Positions 16,038 through 24,283 of a DNA stretch of 64,000 nt are shown piece after piece. The stretch is taken from assembly GCA_963732355.1 (NCBI GenBank), contig CAVSZD010000003.1, forward strand, positions 288,510 through 352,509, given 5' to 3'. A model generated the notes under the pieces. That model was given only the letters and a program-made list of their open reading frames with translations. It was not told the origin of the DNA and did not search any database. This stretch comes from JADKAV01 sp963732355 (lineage in GTDB: Bacteria > Actinomycetota > Actinomycetes > S36-B12 > UBA10799). The position numbers were made by a program, and so were the translations under genes. Every line of letters begins with the position of its first letter. Position 1 is the first letter of the stretch.

Positions 16038-16237
16038 TGGCCGCCCTTCTGTACGAAACTGGCCACGAACTCCTCGGCATTCACTTCGAGGACGTCGTCG
16101 ATCTCGTCAAGGATCGAGTCCACGTCGGCGTCGAGCTCGGCTTTGCGTGCAGACGCAGCCTCCAGGTCCTCGTTGACAACGTCTTCGGTCTGCGCCGTCG
16201 AATGTGACCGGCTCTTGTGCTGTTGTTCGTCTGCCAT
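16034..16237 (-). CDS. pup: Prokaryotic ubiquitin-like protein Pup
   Basis: This 67-residue protein is almost fully polar and disordered, with a central helical region that binds Mpa (AASARKAELDADVDSILD) and the hallmark C terminus FVQKGGQ. The final Gln means Dop must deamidate it to Glu before PafA can use it. The ATG at 16237 is chosen over the longer open frame to 16468 because a strong GGAGGTG site lies 5-6 bases upstream and the length matches Pup. Pup starts the leftward operon pup-prcB-prcA-pafA. Confidence 0.97.
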   Translation of the reverse strand: MADEQQHKSRSHSTAQTEDVVNEDLEAASARKAELDADVDSILDEIDDVLEVNAEEFVASFVQKGGQ

Positions 16238-16313
16238 GTGACACCTCCGTACGTCCGACACTAGTCGCATGTCCGCCGATTCGGCATCTGCGCCGCAGCC
16301 ATGAATCCGGCGA

Positions 16314-16319
16314 TAGCCT
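16314..16319 (+). promoter_or_regulatory. -10 box for leaderless dop transcript
   Basis: TAGCCT fits the TANNNT -10 consensus and ends six bases before the GTG at 16326. That spacing puts the transcription start on the start codon. No Shine-Dalgarno site is seen upstream of dop. Confidence 0.5.
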
Positions 16320-16325
16320 GGGGTG

Positions 16326-17849
16326 GTGAGTGTCATCAGGGTCATGGGCATCGAGACCGAGTACGGGGTCTCTTCGCCGGGGCATCCGCACGCCAACGCG
16401 ATGTTGATGTCCAGCCAGGTCGTCACCGCATACGACCGCGCCGCCAACGCCGCGCGCAACACCCGCACCCGTTGGGACTACGACGTGGAGACGCCGCTTC
16501 GCGATGCCCGTGGGTTCGACATGAGCCGGGCCGAGGCCGATCCGACCCAGCTCACGGACGACGACATCGGGATGGCCAACGTCATCCTCACCAACGGGGC
16601 CCGCTTCTACGTCGACCATGCCCACCCGGAGTATTCCAGCCCGGAGGTCCTGACTCCGCGCGATGCGATGCTCTACGACCGTGCAGGACAGATGATCATG
16701 GCTCAGGCCGGGCGCCTGGCATCATCGGAACCCGGGGCCCAGGAGATCCGGCTCTACAAGAACAACACGGACAACAAGGGTGCCTCCTACGGCTGTCACG
16801 AGAACTACCTGATGCATCGGACTACACCCTTCCCGCGAATCGTCTCGACCATGATCCCGTTCTTCGTCTCCCGTCAGGTGATCACCGGGGCGGGACGAGT
16901 GGGAATCACCCAGGACGGCAAGGTCGACGGGTTCCAACTGACGCAGCGGGCCGACTACTTCGAGGTCGAGGTAGGTCTGGAGACCACACTCAAACGCCCG
17001 ATCATCAATACCCGCGATGAGCCGCACGCCGACCCGGAGCTCTACCGGCGTCTGCATGTGATCATCGGGGATGCCAACCTCAGCGAGTACGCGACCTTCT
17101 TGAAGATGGGCATCACGTCTTTGGCCCTGAGCATGGTTGAGGAGGGCTGGGACTTCACAGGGTTCGCCCTCGAGCGGCCGGTGCGGCAGTTGCACGCGGT
17201 GTCTCACGACCCGTCGCTGCGCCAGCAACTGGAACTGCGCGATGGGCGGCGTCTGACAGCCGTGCAGATGCAGATCGAGTTCGTGGAGCAGGCACGCAAG
17301 TTCACCGACGACAGGTTCGGGACCGACGCGGACGCGCCGACGCTGGAGATACTCGACGAATGGGAGTCCACGCTCGACGCCCTTCTGCGCGACCCGTTGG
17401 AACTGTCCGACCGTCTCGACTGGGTCGCCAAGAAGGTCTTGCTGGACGGATACCGGCGCAGGGACGGCTTGGAGTACGGGGATCCACGTCTGGACCTGGT
17501 CGACCTCCAGTACGCCGACGTCGACCCCAGCCGTGGGCTCTGGGCACGCTTGGAGAAGCACTCCCGCCTTCGTCGGCTGACCTCCGACGAGGAGGTGACC
17601 CGGGCGATGTCCCACGCCCCGGTCGACACCCGGGCGTACTTCCGCGGGGAATGCCTGCGGCGGTACCCACGGCAGGTGACTGCGGCGAGCTGGGATTCGG
17701 TGATCTTCGACCTGCCCGGTCGCTCGGCACTGCAGCGGGTGCCCACTCTCGACCCCTTACGCGGCACCCAGGCACACGTTCAGAAACTGCTGGACTCCAG
17801 TGCGACGGCTGCTGACTTGATCGACGCGCTGCAGTCGATGTCCGGCTGA
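16326..17849 (+). CDS. dop: Pup deamidase/depupylase Dop
   Basis: About 507 residues long. It begins VMGIETEYGVSSPG and has the ATP- and Pup-binding segments RFYVDHAHPEYSSPE, LYKNNTDNKGASYGCHENYL and KRPIINTRDEPHADPE. The region around residues 38-75, absent from PafA, matches the flexible Dop-loop. Dop converts the Pup C-terminal Gln to Glu and also removes Pup from tagged proteins. It diverges from pup with an 85-90-base shared regulatory gap. An in-frame GTG three bases earlier (16323) is an alternative start; the TAGCCT box favours 16326. Confidence 0.95.
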   Translation: MSVIRVMGIETEYGVSSPGHPHANAMLMSSQVVTAYDRAANAARNTRTRWDYDVETPLRDARGFDMSRAEADPTQLTDDDIGMANVILTNGARFYVDHAHPEYSSPEVLTPRDAMLYDRAGQMIMAQAGRLASSEPGAQEIRLYKNNTDNKGASYGCHENYLMHRTTPFPRIVSTMIPFFVSRQVITGAGRVGITQDGKVDGFQLTQRADYFEVEVGLETTLKRPIINTRDEPHADPELYRRLHVIIGDANLSEYATFLKMGITSLALSMVEEGWDFTGFALERPVRQLHAVSHDPSLRQQLELRDGRRLTAVQMQIEFVEQARKFTDDRFGTDADAPTLEILDEWESTLDALLRDPLELSDRLDWVAKKVLLDGYRRRDGLEYGDPRLDLVDLQYADVDPSRGLWARLEKHSRLRRLTSDEEVTRAMSHAPVDTRAYFRGECLRRYPRQVTAASWDSVIFDLPGRSALQRVPTLDPLRGTQAHVQKLLDSSATAADLIDALQSMSG

Positions 17850-17967
17850 CCGCCGCAGCTTCGGCAGGCTCGCCCCAGAACTGATCCGAGAACGCTGATC
17901 CGATCGGGTGACCGTTGATCGGGTGAACACGTGAACATCTGCTGTCGCTGGCACCGATTCAAGGAGC

Positions 17968-18813
17968 ATGCGCAAGTCGGCAGTGATGTTGACAGTCGCC
18001 GGCCTCATGATTGGTCAGGCGGCTGTGACAGGCGCTGCTACTGCGGCCCCCCCGGTGGCTGCGGGCAACCACAACCTCACTGCCACCACCACCAGCCTGA
18101 ACGTGAGCATCAGCGGCGTGGACAGGGCCCGGGTCAAGGTCAAGGGTCACGGCATCAAGCGCGTGGTGCGTTCGTCCACCGTCCTTCGTCTTCCTGAGGG
18201 CATCTACCGGGTGCGTGCCTTCCGGGTGCACAGTGCCGGGACTGCCTACTCCCCCAAACATCGCCAGTTCCGGCTGACCGCCAAGGGTGGCACGTCGGTG
18301 CTCGTGGCCGTGCACTACGACCAGGTCACCACGCCAGCAGCCACGGACAAGCGGGTGCCGGCCTCCCCGATCCCCGACGGAGACATCGCAACGATGGTGC
18401 AACTGGTCAACGAGGCGCGCGGCCAGCAGCAGAAATGCGGAACCAAGACGATGCCGCCAGCGCCCCCGGTGCTGTACAACGCCGACATCGCAAAGGCCGC
18501 GCAGGCCCACGCGGAGGACATGGCCGCCAAGGACTACTTCGAGCACACATCGCTGGACGGCCGCTCGTTCGTCGACCGGATCCGCGCCACCGACTACTCA
18601 GGTTCAGCGGCCGGCGAGAACATCGCCAGTGGCTTCCCCACCCCGCAGGAAACCATGAGTGGCTGGCTGAAGAGCCCAGGCCACTGCGTGAACCTGATGG
18701 ACCCCGACTTCGACCACATGGGTCTCGGATTCGCCGAGCGCAAGGACCCCAAGTACTCCTTGGGCATCACCTACTGGGTGCAGGACTTCGGCTACGACCG
18801 CAGCAGTTACTAG
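17968..18813 (+). CDS. Secreted CAP/SCP-domain protein (YkwD-like)
   Basis: The 281-residue precursor has a signal peptide (about residues 1-28, ending ATAAPPVAA). An unassigned beta-rich domain of about 100 residues follows. The C-terminal CAP domain runs from about residue 135: LVNEARGQQQKCG, AQAHAEDMAAKDYFEHTSLDG, GENIASGF, and MSGWLKSPGHCVNLMDPDFDHMGLGF. The CAP cavity His and Glu residues are present. Function of such bacterial CAP proteins is not settled. AAGGAGC lies just upstream of the ATG. It converges on arc with a two-base gap. Confidence 0.88.
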   Translation: MRKSAVMLTVAGLMIGQAAVTGAATAAPPVAAGNHNLTATTTSLNVSISGVDRARVKVKGHGIKRVVRSSTVLRLPEGIYRVRAFRVHSAGTAYSPKHRQFRLTAKGGTSVLVAVHYDQVTTPAATDKRVPASPIPDGDIATMVQLVNEARGQQQKCGTKTMPPAPPVLYNADIAKAAQAHAEDMAAKDYFEHTSLDGRSFVDRIRATDYSGSAAGENIASGFPTPQETMSGWLKSPGHCVNLMDPDFDHMGLGFAERKDPKYSLGITYWVQDFGYDRSSY

Positions 18814-18815
18814 GC

Positions 18816-20453
18816 CTACAAGTACTGGCCGGTGTTGGCCACGTTGTCGATCGTGCGACCCGGTTCGTCACCCTGCTTGCCCTGGACCAGCGTGCGGATG
18901 AAGATGATCCGTTCGCCCTTCTTGCCGGAGATACGTGCCCAGTCGTCCGGGTTCGTGGTGTTGGGCAGGTCCTCGTTCTCGCGGAACTCGTCCACGCATG
19001 CGGACAGCAGGTGCTGCAGCCGGATGCCCTTCTGTCCGCTGTCGAGGAAGTCCTTGATGGCGTTCTTCTTGGCCCGCGACACGATGTTCTCAAGCATCGC
19101 CCCCGAGTTGAAGTCCTTGAAGTACAGGACCTCCTTGTCGCCGTTGGCGTAGGTGACCTCGAGGAACCTGTTCTCGTCGGCTTCGGAGTACATCCGCTCA
19201 ACAGTGCGCTGGATCATCGCCGCCACGCATGCGTGCGGGTCGCCGCCGTGCTCTGAGAGGTCGTCGGGATGCAGCGGCAGGTGGGCGATCAGGTACTTGG
19301 CCATGATGTCAGCCGCCGCTTGGGCGTCGGGGCGCTCGATCTTGATCTTCACGTCCAAACGGCCGGGCCGCAGGATGGCCGGGTCGATCATGTCCTCGCG
19401 GTTGCTGGCGCCGATCACGATTACGTTCTCCAGACCCTCCACGCCATCGATCTCGGAGAGCAGTTGCGGCACGATCGTGTTCTCGACGTCACTGGAGACA
19501 CCCGAGCCGCGGGTGCGGAACAGCGAGTCCATCTCGTCGAAGAAGACGATCACGGGCATACCTTCGCTGGCCTTCTCCCGGGCCCGCTGGAACACCAGGC
19601 GGATGTGTCGCTCGGTCTCCCCCACGTACTTGTTGAGCAACTCCGGGCCCTTGATGTTGAGGAAGAAGGACCGGCCCTGCTCGATGCCTTCGCGCGCCGC
19701 CACCTTCTTGGCCAGCGAGTTGGCCACAGCTTTGGCGATCAGCGTCTTGCCGCATCCGGGGGGTCCGTACAGAAGGATCCCCTTGGGAGCACGCAACTCG
19801 TGCTCACGGAACAGATCCGCGTGCATGAACGGCAACTCGACGGCATCGCGGATCATCTCGATCTGGGAACTGAGCCCCCCGATGTCCTCGTAGTCGATGT
19901 CAGGCACCTCTTCGAGAACGAGTTCCTCGACCTCTGCCTTCGGGATCCGCTCGACGGCGAAACCGGAGCGGGTGTCGAAAAGCAGTGAGTCGCCGGCACG
20001 CAACTTCTGGGTGCGCAGAGGCTCCGCGAGGTGGATCACCTGCTCCTCGTCGGTATGGGCGATGACTAGCGCTCTGGCGCCGCCTTCAAGGATCTCCTTG
20101 AGCATCACGATGTCCCCACGCCGTTCGAAACCGGCGATGTCCACGATGTTCAGGGCCTCGTTGAGCATGACCTCCTGGCCAGGCACGAGGCTGCTGGCGT
20201 CCACGGTCGGGGTGGCCACCACCCGCATCTTGCGCCCGCCGGTGAAGATATTGATCGATGCATCGGGCAGAGTCTCGAGGTACACGCCGTAGGCGCTGGG
20301 GGGCTCAGCCAGCCGGTCCACCTCGGCCTTGAGGGTCAGGATCTGGGCTCTGGCCTCGCGCAGGGTGTGGGTCATCCGCTCATTGTTGGCGCGCTGCTTG
20401 GCCAATTCCGCGCGGACCTGCTCCAGTTCGTCGCTGCGCGCATCGTCGGACAT
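18816..20453 (-). CDS. arc: Proteasome-associated ATPase ARC/Mpa
   Basis: This 545-residue AAA ATPase has an N-terminal coiled coil (about residues 5-50) that captures Pup and two OB-fold domains (about 55-200). Its AAA module has Walker A GPPGCGKTL near residue 235 and Walker B VIVFFDEMDSLF near 305. It ends in GQYL, the HbYX-like tail that docks on the proteasome alpha ring. Hexamers unfold pupylated proteins and feed the 20S core. It lies about 2.6 kb from pup on the same strand. trmI ends 42 bases upstream, so the two are probably co-transcribed. Confidence 0.96.
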   Translation of the reverse strand: MSDDARSDELEQVRAELAKQRANNERMTHTLREARAQILTLKAEVDRLAEPPSAYGVYLETLPDASINIFTGGRKMRVVATPTVDASSLVPGQEVMLNEALNIVDIAGFERRGDIVMLKEILEGGARALVIAHTDEEQVIHLAEPLRTQKLRAGDSLLFDTRSGFAVERIPKAEVEELVLEEVPDIDYEDIGGLSSQIEMIRDAVELPFMHADLFREHELRAPKGILLYGPPGCGKTLIAKAVANSLAKKVAAREGIEQGRSFFLNIKGPELLNKYVGETERHIRLVFQRAREKASEGMPVIVFFDEMDSLFRTRGSGVSSDVENTIVPQLLSEIDGVEGLENVIVIGASNREDMIDPAILRPGRLDVKIKIERPDAQAAADIMAKYLIAHLPLHPDDLSEHGGDPHACVAAMIQRTVERMYSEADENRFLEVTYANGDKEVLYFKDFNSGAMLENIVSRAKKNAIKDFLDSGQKGIRLQHLLSACVDEFRENEDLPNTTNPDDWARISGKKGERIIFIRTLVQGKQGDEPGRTIDNVANTGQYL

Positions 20454-20495
20454 CTGCGGTCCACCTTTCGCAAGCTATGGGGCTTGAGAACGACC

Positions 20496-21407
20496 CTATA
20501 CGTCCTGGGGAGGATTTCCACCTAGCGATTTTTCGACCGGGCGTGGGCCGTCGTAGTCCGCGCCGTACGCACCTTTGGCCGGTCTCGTCCGCTTTGCGGG
20601 TGCCTGGACCCCGGCGGCCAGTCGGCGCGAGTAGACCAGAAAGCCGGTGTGGCCGATCATCCGGTGGTCGGGTCGTACGGCCAGGCCCTCGACGTGCCAG
20701 CTTCGGTGCATCGTCTCGGAGGCCTTCGGCTCAGTCCACCCGCCCCGGGCGCGTAGTTCCTCCACGACGCGCGAGAGTTGTGTGGTGGTTGCCACGTAGA
20801 CACACAGCACCCCGCCTGGCACCAGCGCGGCCTCCACGGTCGGCAGGACATCCCAAGGTGCCAACATGTCCAGGACCACACGGTCGAACGGACCGGCCGG
20901 AGCGACCTCCTCCAGCGCGCCGGTCAACAGCGTCCAGTTGTCAGGTTCACCGTCGAAGAACTTGCTCACGTTCCGGTGGGCGATCTCGGCGAAATCTTCT
21001 CGCTTCTCGACGGAGGTCAGATGCCCGGAACCGGTGACCGCGCGCAGGAGCCAGCAGCTCAGGGCGCCAGACCCGGCACCGGCTTCCAGGACCCGGGCGC
21101 CGGGATGGATGTCGCTGAATGCCACGATCAGGGCCGCGTCCTTCGGGTAGATGATCGTGGCTCCGCGCGGCATCGACATGACGAAGTCGTGCAGCAGCGG
21201 CCGCAACGCCAGGTACGCGGTGCCCTTGCTGGAGGACACCACGATCCCCTCGCTCTGACCGATCAGATCGTCGTGGTCGATGCCGCCCTTGGCGGTGTGG
21301 AAGCGCTGCCCGGCTTGCAGCGTGATCGTGTGCATTTTGCCTTTTGCATCGGTCAACTGGACTTGTTCACCGGCCGCGAACGGGGCTGCCTGCGGGGTTT
21401 GCGTCAC
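20496..21407 (-). CDS. trmI: tRNA (adenine-58-N1)-methyltransferase TrmI
   Basis: This 303-residue protein has the small N-terminal beta domain and a Rossmann SAM-binding core: RVLEAGAGSGALSCWLLRAV (motif I), VEKREDFAEIA and VVLDMLAPW (motif IV with the catalytic Asp). Homologues make N1-methyladenosine at position 58 of tRNA as tetramers. In actinobacteria the gene regularly stands beside arc. The GTG start has a TACTGT -10-like box eight bases upstream, overlapping the promoter region of the divergent M50 gene. Confidence 0.92.
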   Translation of the reverse strand: MTQTPQAAPFAAGEQVQLTDAKGKMHTITLQAGQRFHTAKGGIDHDDLIGQSEGIVVSSSKGTAYLALRPLLHDFVMSMPRGATIIYPKDAALIVAFSDIHPGARVLEAGAGSGALSCWLLRAVTGSGHLTSVEKREDFAEIAHRNVSKFFDGEPDNWTLLTGALEEVAPAGPFDRVVLDMLAPWDVLPTVEAALVPGGVLCVYVATTTQLSRVVEELRARGGWTEPKASETMHRSWHVEGLAVRPDHRMIGHTGFLVYSRRLAAGVQAPAKRTRPAKGAYGADYDGPRPVEKSLGGNPPQDV

Positions 21408-21442
21408 AGTTGAGCACAGTATCCGCAGGTAGTGTCGCTGGT

Positions 21443-22522
21443 GTGGGCAACGGTGGACTGCGATTCCAGGTGGCGGGATTCCCGGTGCATCTACCCCTGG
21501 GCGGAATCCTCGGCGTGCTGCTCATCGCGTACCTGTGGGCACCGGCTTTCGAGTCCCCCGGCAACCCCGGATTCGCACTGGCCGGCGTCTTCGCCGCCCT
21601 GCTGTACGTCAGCGTGCTTATTCACGAACTGGCGCATGCGTGGGCGGCGCGCGCATTCGGGTACCCGGTGCACGGCATCACACTCTGGTTGCTCGGCGGG
21701 TACACCGTCTACGAACGCCGGAACAGCCGACCCGGCGCGGAACTTGTGGTGGCCGTGGTCGGACCATTGAGCACCCTGGTAATCGCGGGACTGTGTTGGG
21801 TTGTCTCAGGTTTCGCAGGCGGATCGGTGGAGATGGTTCTGGCCGCTTTGGCCTGGACGAACCTGTTGCTCGGAGTCCTGAACCTGCTGCCCGGGGCCCC
21901 ACTGGACGGGGGCGGGGTGGTGAAGTCGATCGTCTGGAAGGTCACTGGATCCGAAGCGAAGGGGGCCAAGTCCGCCGGATACGCCGGTCTGGCGATCGCC
22001 GCGGCCCTGGGCGTCGTGGCCGTGATCGCGTTGCTGGGGGGCTCCACGAGTGCCCTGCTCACCGGCGTCCTGGCCGCATTCATCGGCTTCGGTGCGTATC
22101 AGTCGCTGAAGTCGGCCAAGGACTCCCAGGTGGTGGACCGGCTCTCGTCGAGGATTCCGGGGCTGATCGTGCCGGTGCTGGCGGTCAGTGACAAGGAGAC
22201 CCTGGGTGCGGCACTGGCCCGGTGGGACCGGACGCGACAAGCGGCGATTGTGACCGTGGATGATGCGGGCCGCTTGCTTGCCGCGCTGTCGCTGCCATCG
22301 GCGCAGGCGGTGCCCGCCGATCGGCAGGACGACGTCGCGATCGGCCCGTTCACCCTGATGATCGCGACCGAACAGCGTGCGGTTCTCGGGTCCGACCCGT
22401 CGGGTCTGCTGCGGGCACTGGCCGACAGCGGACAGTCCATGGTGTTCGTGACCGACGAGGGCAGCAGGCCGTTGGGGATCCTGACGGCTGCCGATGTGAA
22501 CAACTCGCTGGGCCAACGCTGA
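21443..22522 (+). CDS. Site-2 protease family (M50) metalloprotease with CBS-like C terminus
   Basis: From the GTG at 21443 the product has 359 residues. Membrane segments carry the zinc-binding VLIHELAHAWAAR (HExxH) and the third ligand in NLLPGAPLDGGGVVKS. The topology matches the SpoIVFB/S2P group. The cytoplasmic C terminus, from about residue 235, has the form of one or two CBS domains (IPGLIVPVLAVSDKETLGAAL..., ending GILTAADVNNS). These proteases cut substrates inside the membrane; the CBS part may sense nucleotides. A TAGTGT box seven bases upstream suggests leaderless initiation. Confidence 0.88.
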   Translation: MGNGGLRFQVAGFPVHLPLGGILGVLLIAYLWAPAFESPGNPGFALAGVFAALLYVSVLIHELAHAWAARAFGYPVHGITLWLLGGYTVYERRNSRPGAELVVAVVGPLSTLVIAGLCWVVSGFAGGSVEMVLAALAWTNLLLGVLNLLPGAPLDGGGVVKSIVWKVTGSEAKGAKSAGYAGLAIAAALGVVAVIALLGGSTSALLTGVLAAFIGFGAYQSLKSAKDSQVVDRLSSRIPGLIVPVLAVSDKETLGAALARWDRTRQAAIVTVDDAGRLLAALSLPSAQAVPADRQDDVAIGPFTLMIATEQRAVLGSDPSGLLRALADSGQSMVFVTDEGSRPLGILTAADVNNSLGQR

Positions 22523-22570
22523 GCATCCACAACTGTTGCGCGGCGAGGAGGACTTGTCGTGGGTGCGGCT

Positions 22571-22576
22571 TACTGT
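22571..22576 (+). promoter_or_regulatory. -10 box for leaderless RecB-like nuclease transcript
   Basis: TACTGT fits TANNNT and ends exactly six bases before the GTG at 22583, the same geometry as at dop, mshC, the aldo/keto reductase and aidB. Confidence 0.45.
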
Positions 22577-22582
22577 GATCTC

Positions 22583-23528
22583 GTGAACTCGACACCCATA
22601 GGATCCGGCCCCAGCGACCATGGCGCGGGAGCAGTCCGCGAGCGTACGAGGAGCGGTCTGCAGGGACACCCCCTTCTGGGGGCGTTATCCCCCAGCCGAG
22701 CTTCGGACTTCCTCACCTGCCCTCTGCTCTACCGCTACCGCACCATCGATCGGCTGCCCGAGCGTCCTGGTCTGGCTGCCTTCCGCGGGACGTTGGTCCA
22801 CGAGGTCCTGGATCGGTTGTTCGCCCAGCCAGGATCGCAGCGGACTCCGGGTACCGCGGCCGACCTGGTTGCACCCACCCTGCAGGACCTGCTCGATGCC
22901 CAACCCGAGGCCGCCTTCGCGATCGTCGAGGACGCCGTATGGCCGGCGGAAGTGCCCCCTGAGGTGGCTGCCGGAGGCTCGGGAGAGGCTGATTCAGCAG
23001 GCCATGACCCTGCTCACCTCGTATTTCGCGATGGAGGATCCAAGCGGCATCGATGGCGTTCGCCGCGAGCAGTTGGTCGAGTCCTACCTCAGTGAGGACT
23101 TCCTCCTGCGCGGCTACGTCGACCGGATGGACGAGGTCGACGGCCGGTTGCGGGTCGTGGACTACAAGACCGGGAAGGCGCCGGGACAGGCATGGGAGCA
23201 GAGCGCCATGTTCCAGTTGCGCTTCTACGCCCTAGTGGTCCAGCGGTCCACAGGCAAGGTCCCGGAGCGCCTGCAGTTGCTCTACCTGGGCAACCGGGAG
23301 GTCCTCACCTATCACCCGGATGAAGAGGACCTGGCACGCTTCGAACGCAAACTGCAGGCCCTCTGGCAGGCCATCACACGGGCCGCCGAACGTGGCGACT
23401 GGCGGCCCCGGCCGTCCAAGAAGTGCCAATGGTGCTCCCACCAGGCGATGTGCCCGGAGTTCGGCGGGACCGTGCCACCCCTGCCCCCTGCGCCGGTTTC
23501 CGAAGATTCACTTACGGTGGAACAGTGA
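22583..23528 (+). pseudogene. RecB-family exonuclease (PD-(D/E)XK), frameshifted
   Basis: Two frames add up to one RecB-like nuclease of about 310 residues. The first frame to about 22960 holds LSPSRASDFLTCPLLYRYR and RGTLVHEVLDRLF. The second, from about 22955, holds YLSEDFLLRGYVDRMDEVDGRLRVVDYKTGK with the catalytic Asp and Lys, and the C-terminal CQWCSHQAMCPEFGG, which with Cys in the first frame could hold an Fe-S cluster as in AddB/Cas4-type nucleases. The break is near 22950-22975, where EVPPEV passes to LPEARERLIQQA. One base is in excess or two are missing. All key motifs survive, so recent decay or sequence error are both possible. Its end overlaps the next start (GTGA). Confidence 0.78.
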
Positions 23529-24283
23529 CTTCTCAGACTGCAGCCTCCGCTTCGGGGCTCTCGAAGATCTACGGCGAGGGCGAGGCACAGGTCGTGGCGC
23601 TCGACAACGTGGACATCCAGATCGAAAGGGGACGGTTCACGGCGATCATGGGTCCCTCCGGTTCCGGCAAGTCGACCTTGATGCATTGCCTGGCGGGCCT
23701 TGATTCGGTGACGTCCGGCACGGTCACGATCGGCGACGTGGATCTGACCACGCTGAAGGACAAGGCCCTGACTGCTCTGCGGCGCGATCAGGTGGGTTTC
23801 GTCTTCCAGAGTTTCAATCTGATTCCAACGCTCACGGCCTTGGAGAACATCACCTTGCCGATGGACATCGCCGGCACCAAACCCGACCAGCAGTGGTTGG
23901 ACACCGTCATCGACACCGTGGGGCTTCGCTCGCGGTTGTCCCACAAGCCCAGCGAGTTGTCAGGCGGCCAGCAGCAGCGCGTGGCGTGCGCCCGGGCCCT
24001 GGCGAGCCGGCCGGCGATCATCTTCGCCGACGAACCGACCGGGAACCTGGATTCGCGCAGCGGAGCCGAAGTGCTTGGCTTCCTGCGGCGCAGCGTGGAC
24101 GAGTTCGGGCAGACCATCGTGATGGTCACCCACGACCCGAATGCGGCCTCGTACTCACAGCGGGTGGTGTTCCTGGCCGACGGGCAGATCTCCGACGAGA
24201 TGAGCGATCCGACCTCGGAGAGGGTTCTGGACCGCATGAAGCGCTTCGACATCGAGGGTCTGTCCGCGCCGACACCGGCCTGA
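23525..24283 (+). CDS. ABC transporter ATP-binding protein (MacB/LolD-type)
   Basis: From the GTG at 23525, which overlaps the preceding stop, the product has 252 residues. It carries Walker A MGPSGSGKST, the Q-loop FVFQSFNLIPTLTALEN, signature LSGGQQQRVACARAL, Walker B AIIFADEPTGNLD and the switch His in VMVTHDPNAA. The LDSRSGAEV segment and overall size place it with the LolD/MacB/FtsE group that powers mechanotransmission-type exporters. Its stop overlaps the permease start (TGATG). Confidence 0.95.
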   Translation: MTSQTAASASGLSKIYGEGEAQVVALDNVDIQIERGRFTAIMGPSGSGKSTLMHCLAGLDSVTSGTVTIGDVDLTTLKDKALTALRRDQVGFVFQSFNLIPTLTALENITLPMDIAGTKPDQQWLDTVIDTVGLRSRLSHKPSELSGGQQQRVACARALASRPAIIFADEPTGNLDSRSGAEVLGFLRRSVDEFGQTIVMVTHDPNAASYSQRVVFLADGQISDEMSDPTSERVLDRMKRFDIEGLSAPTPA

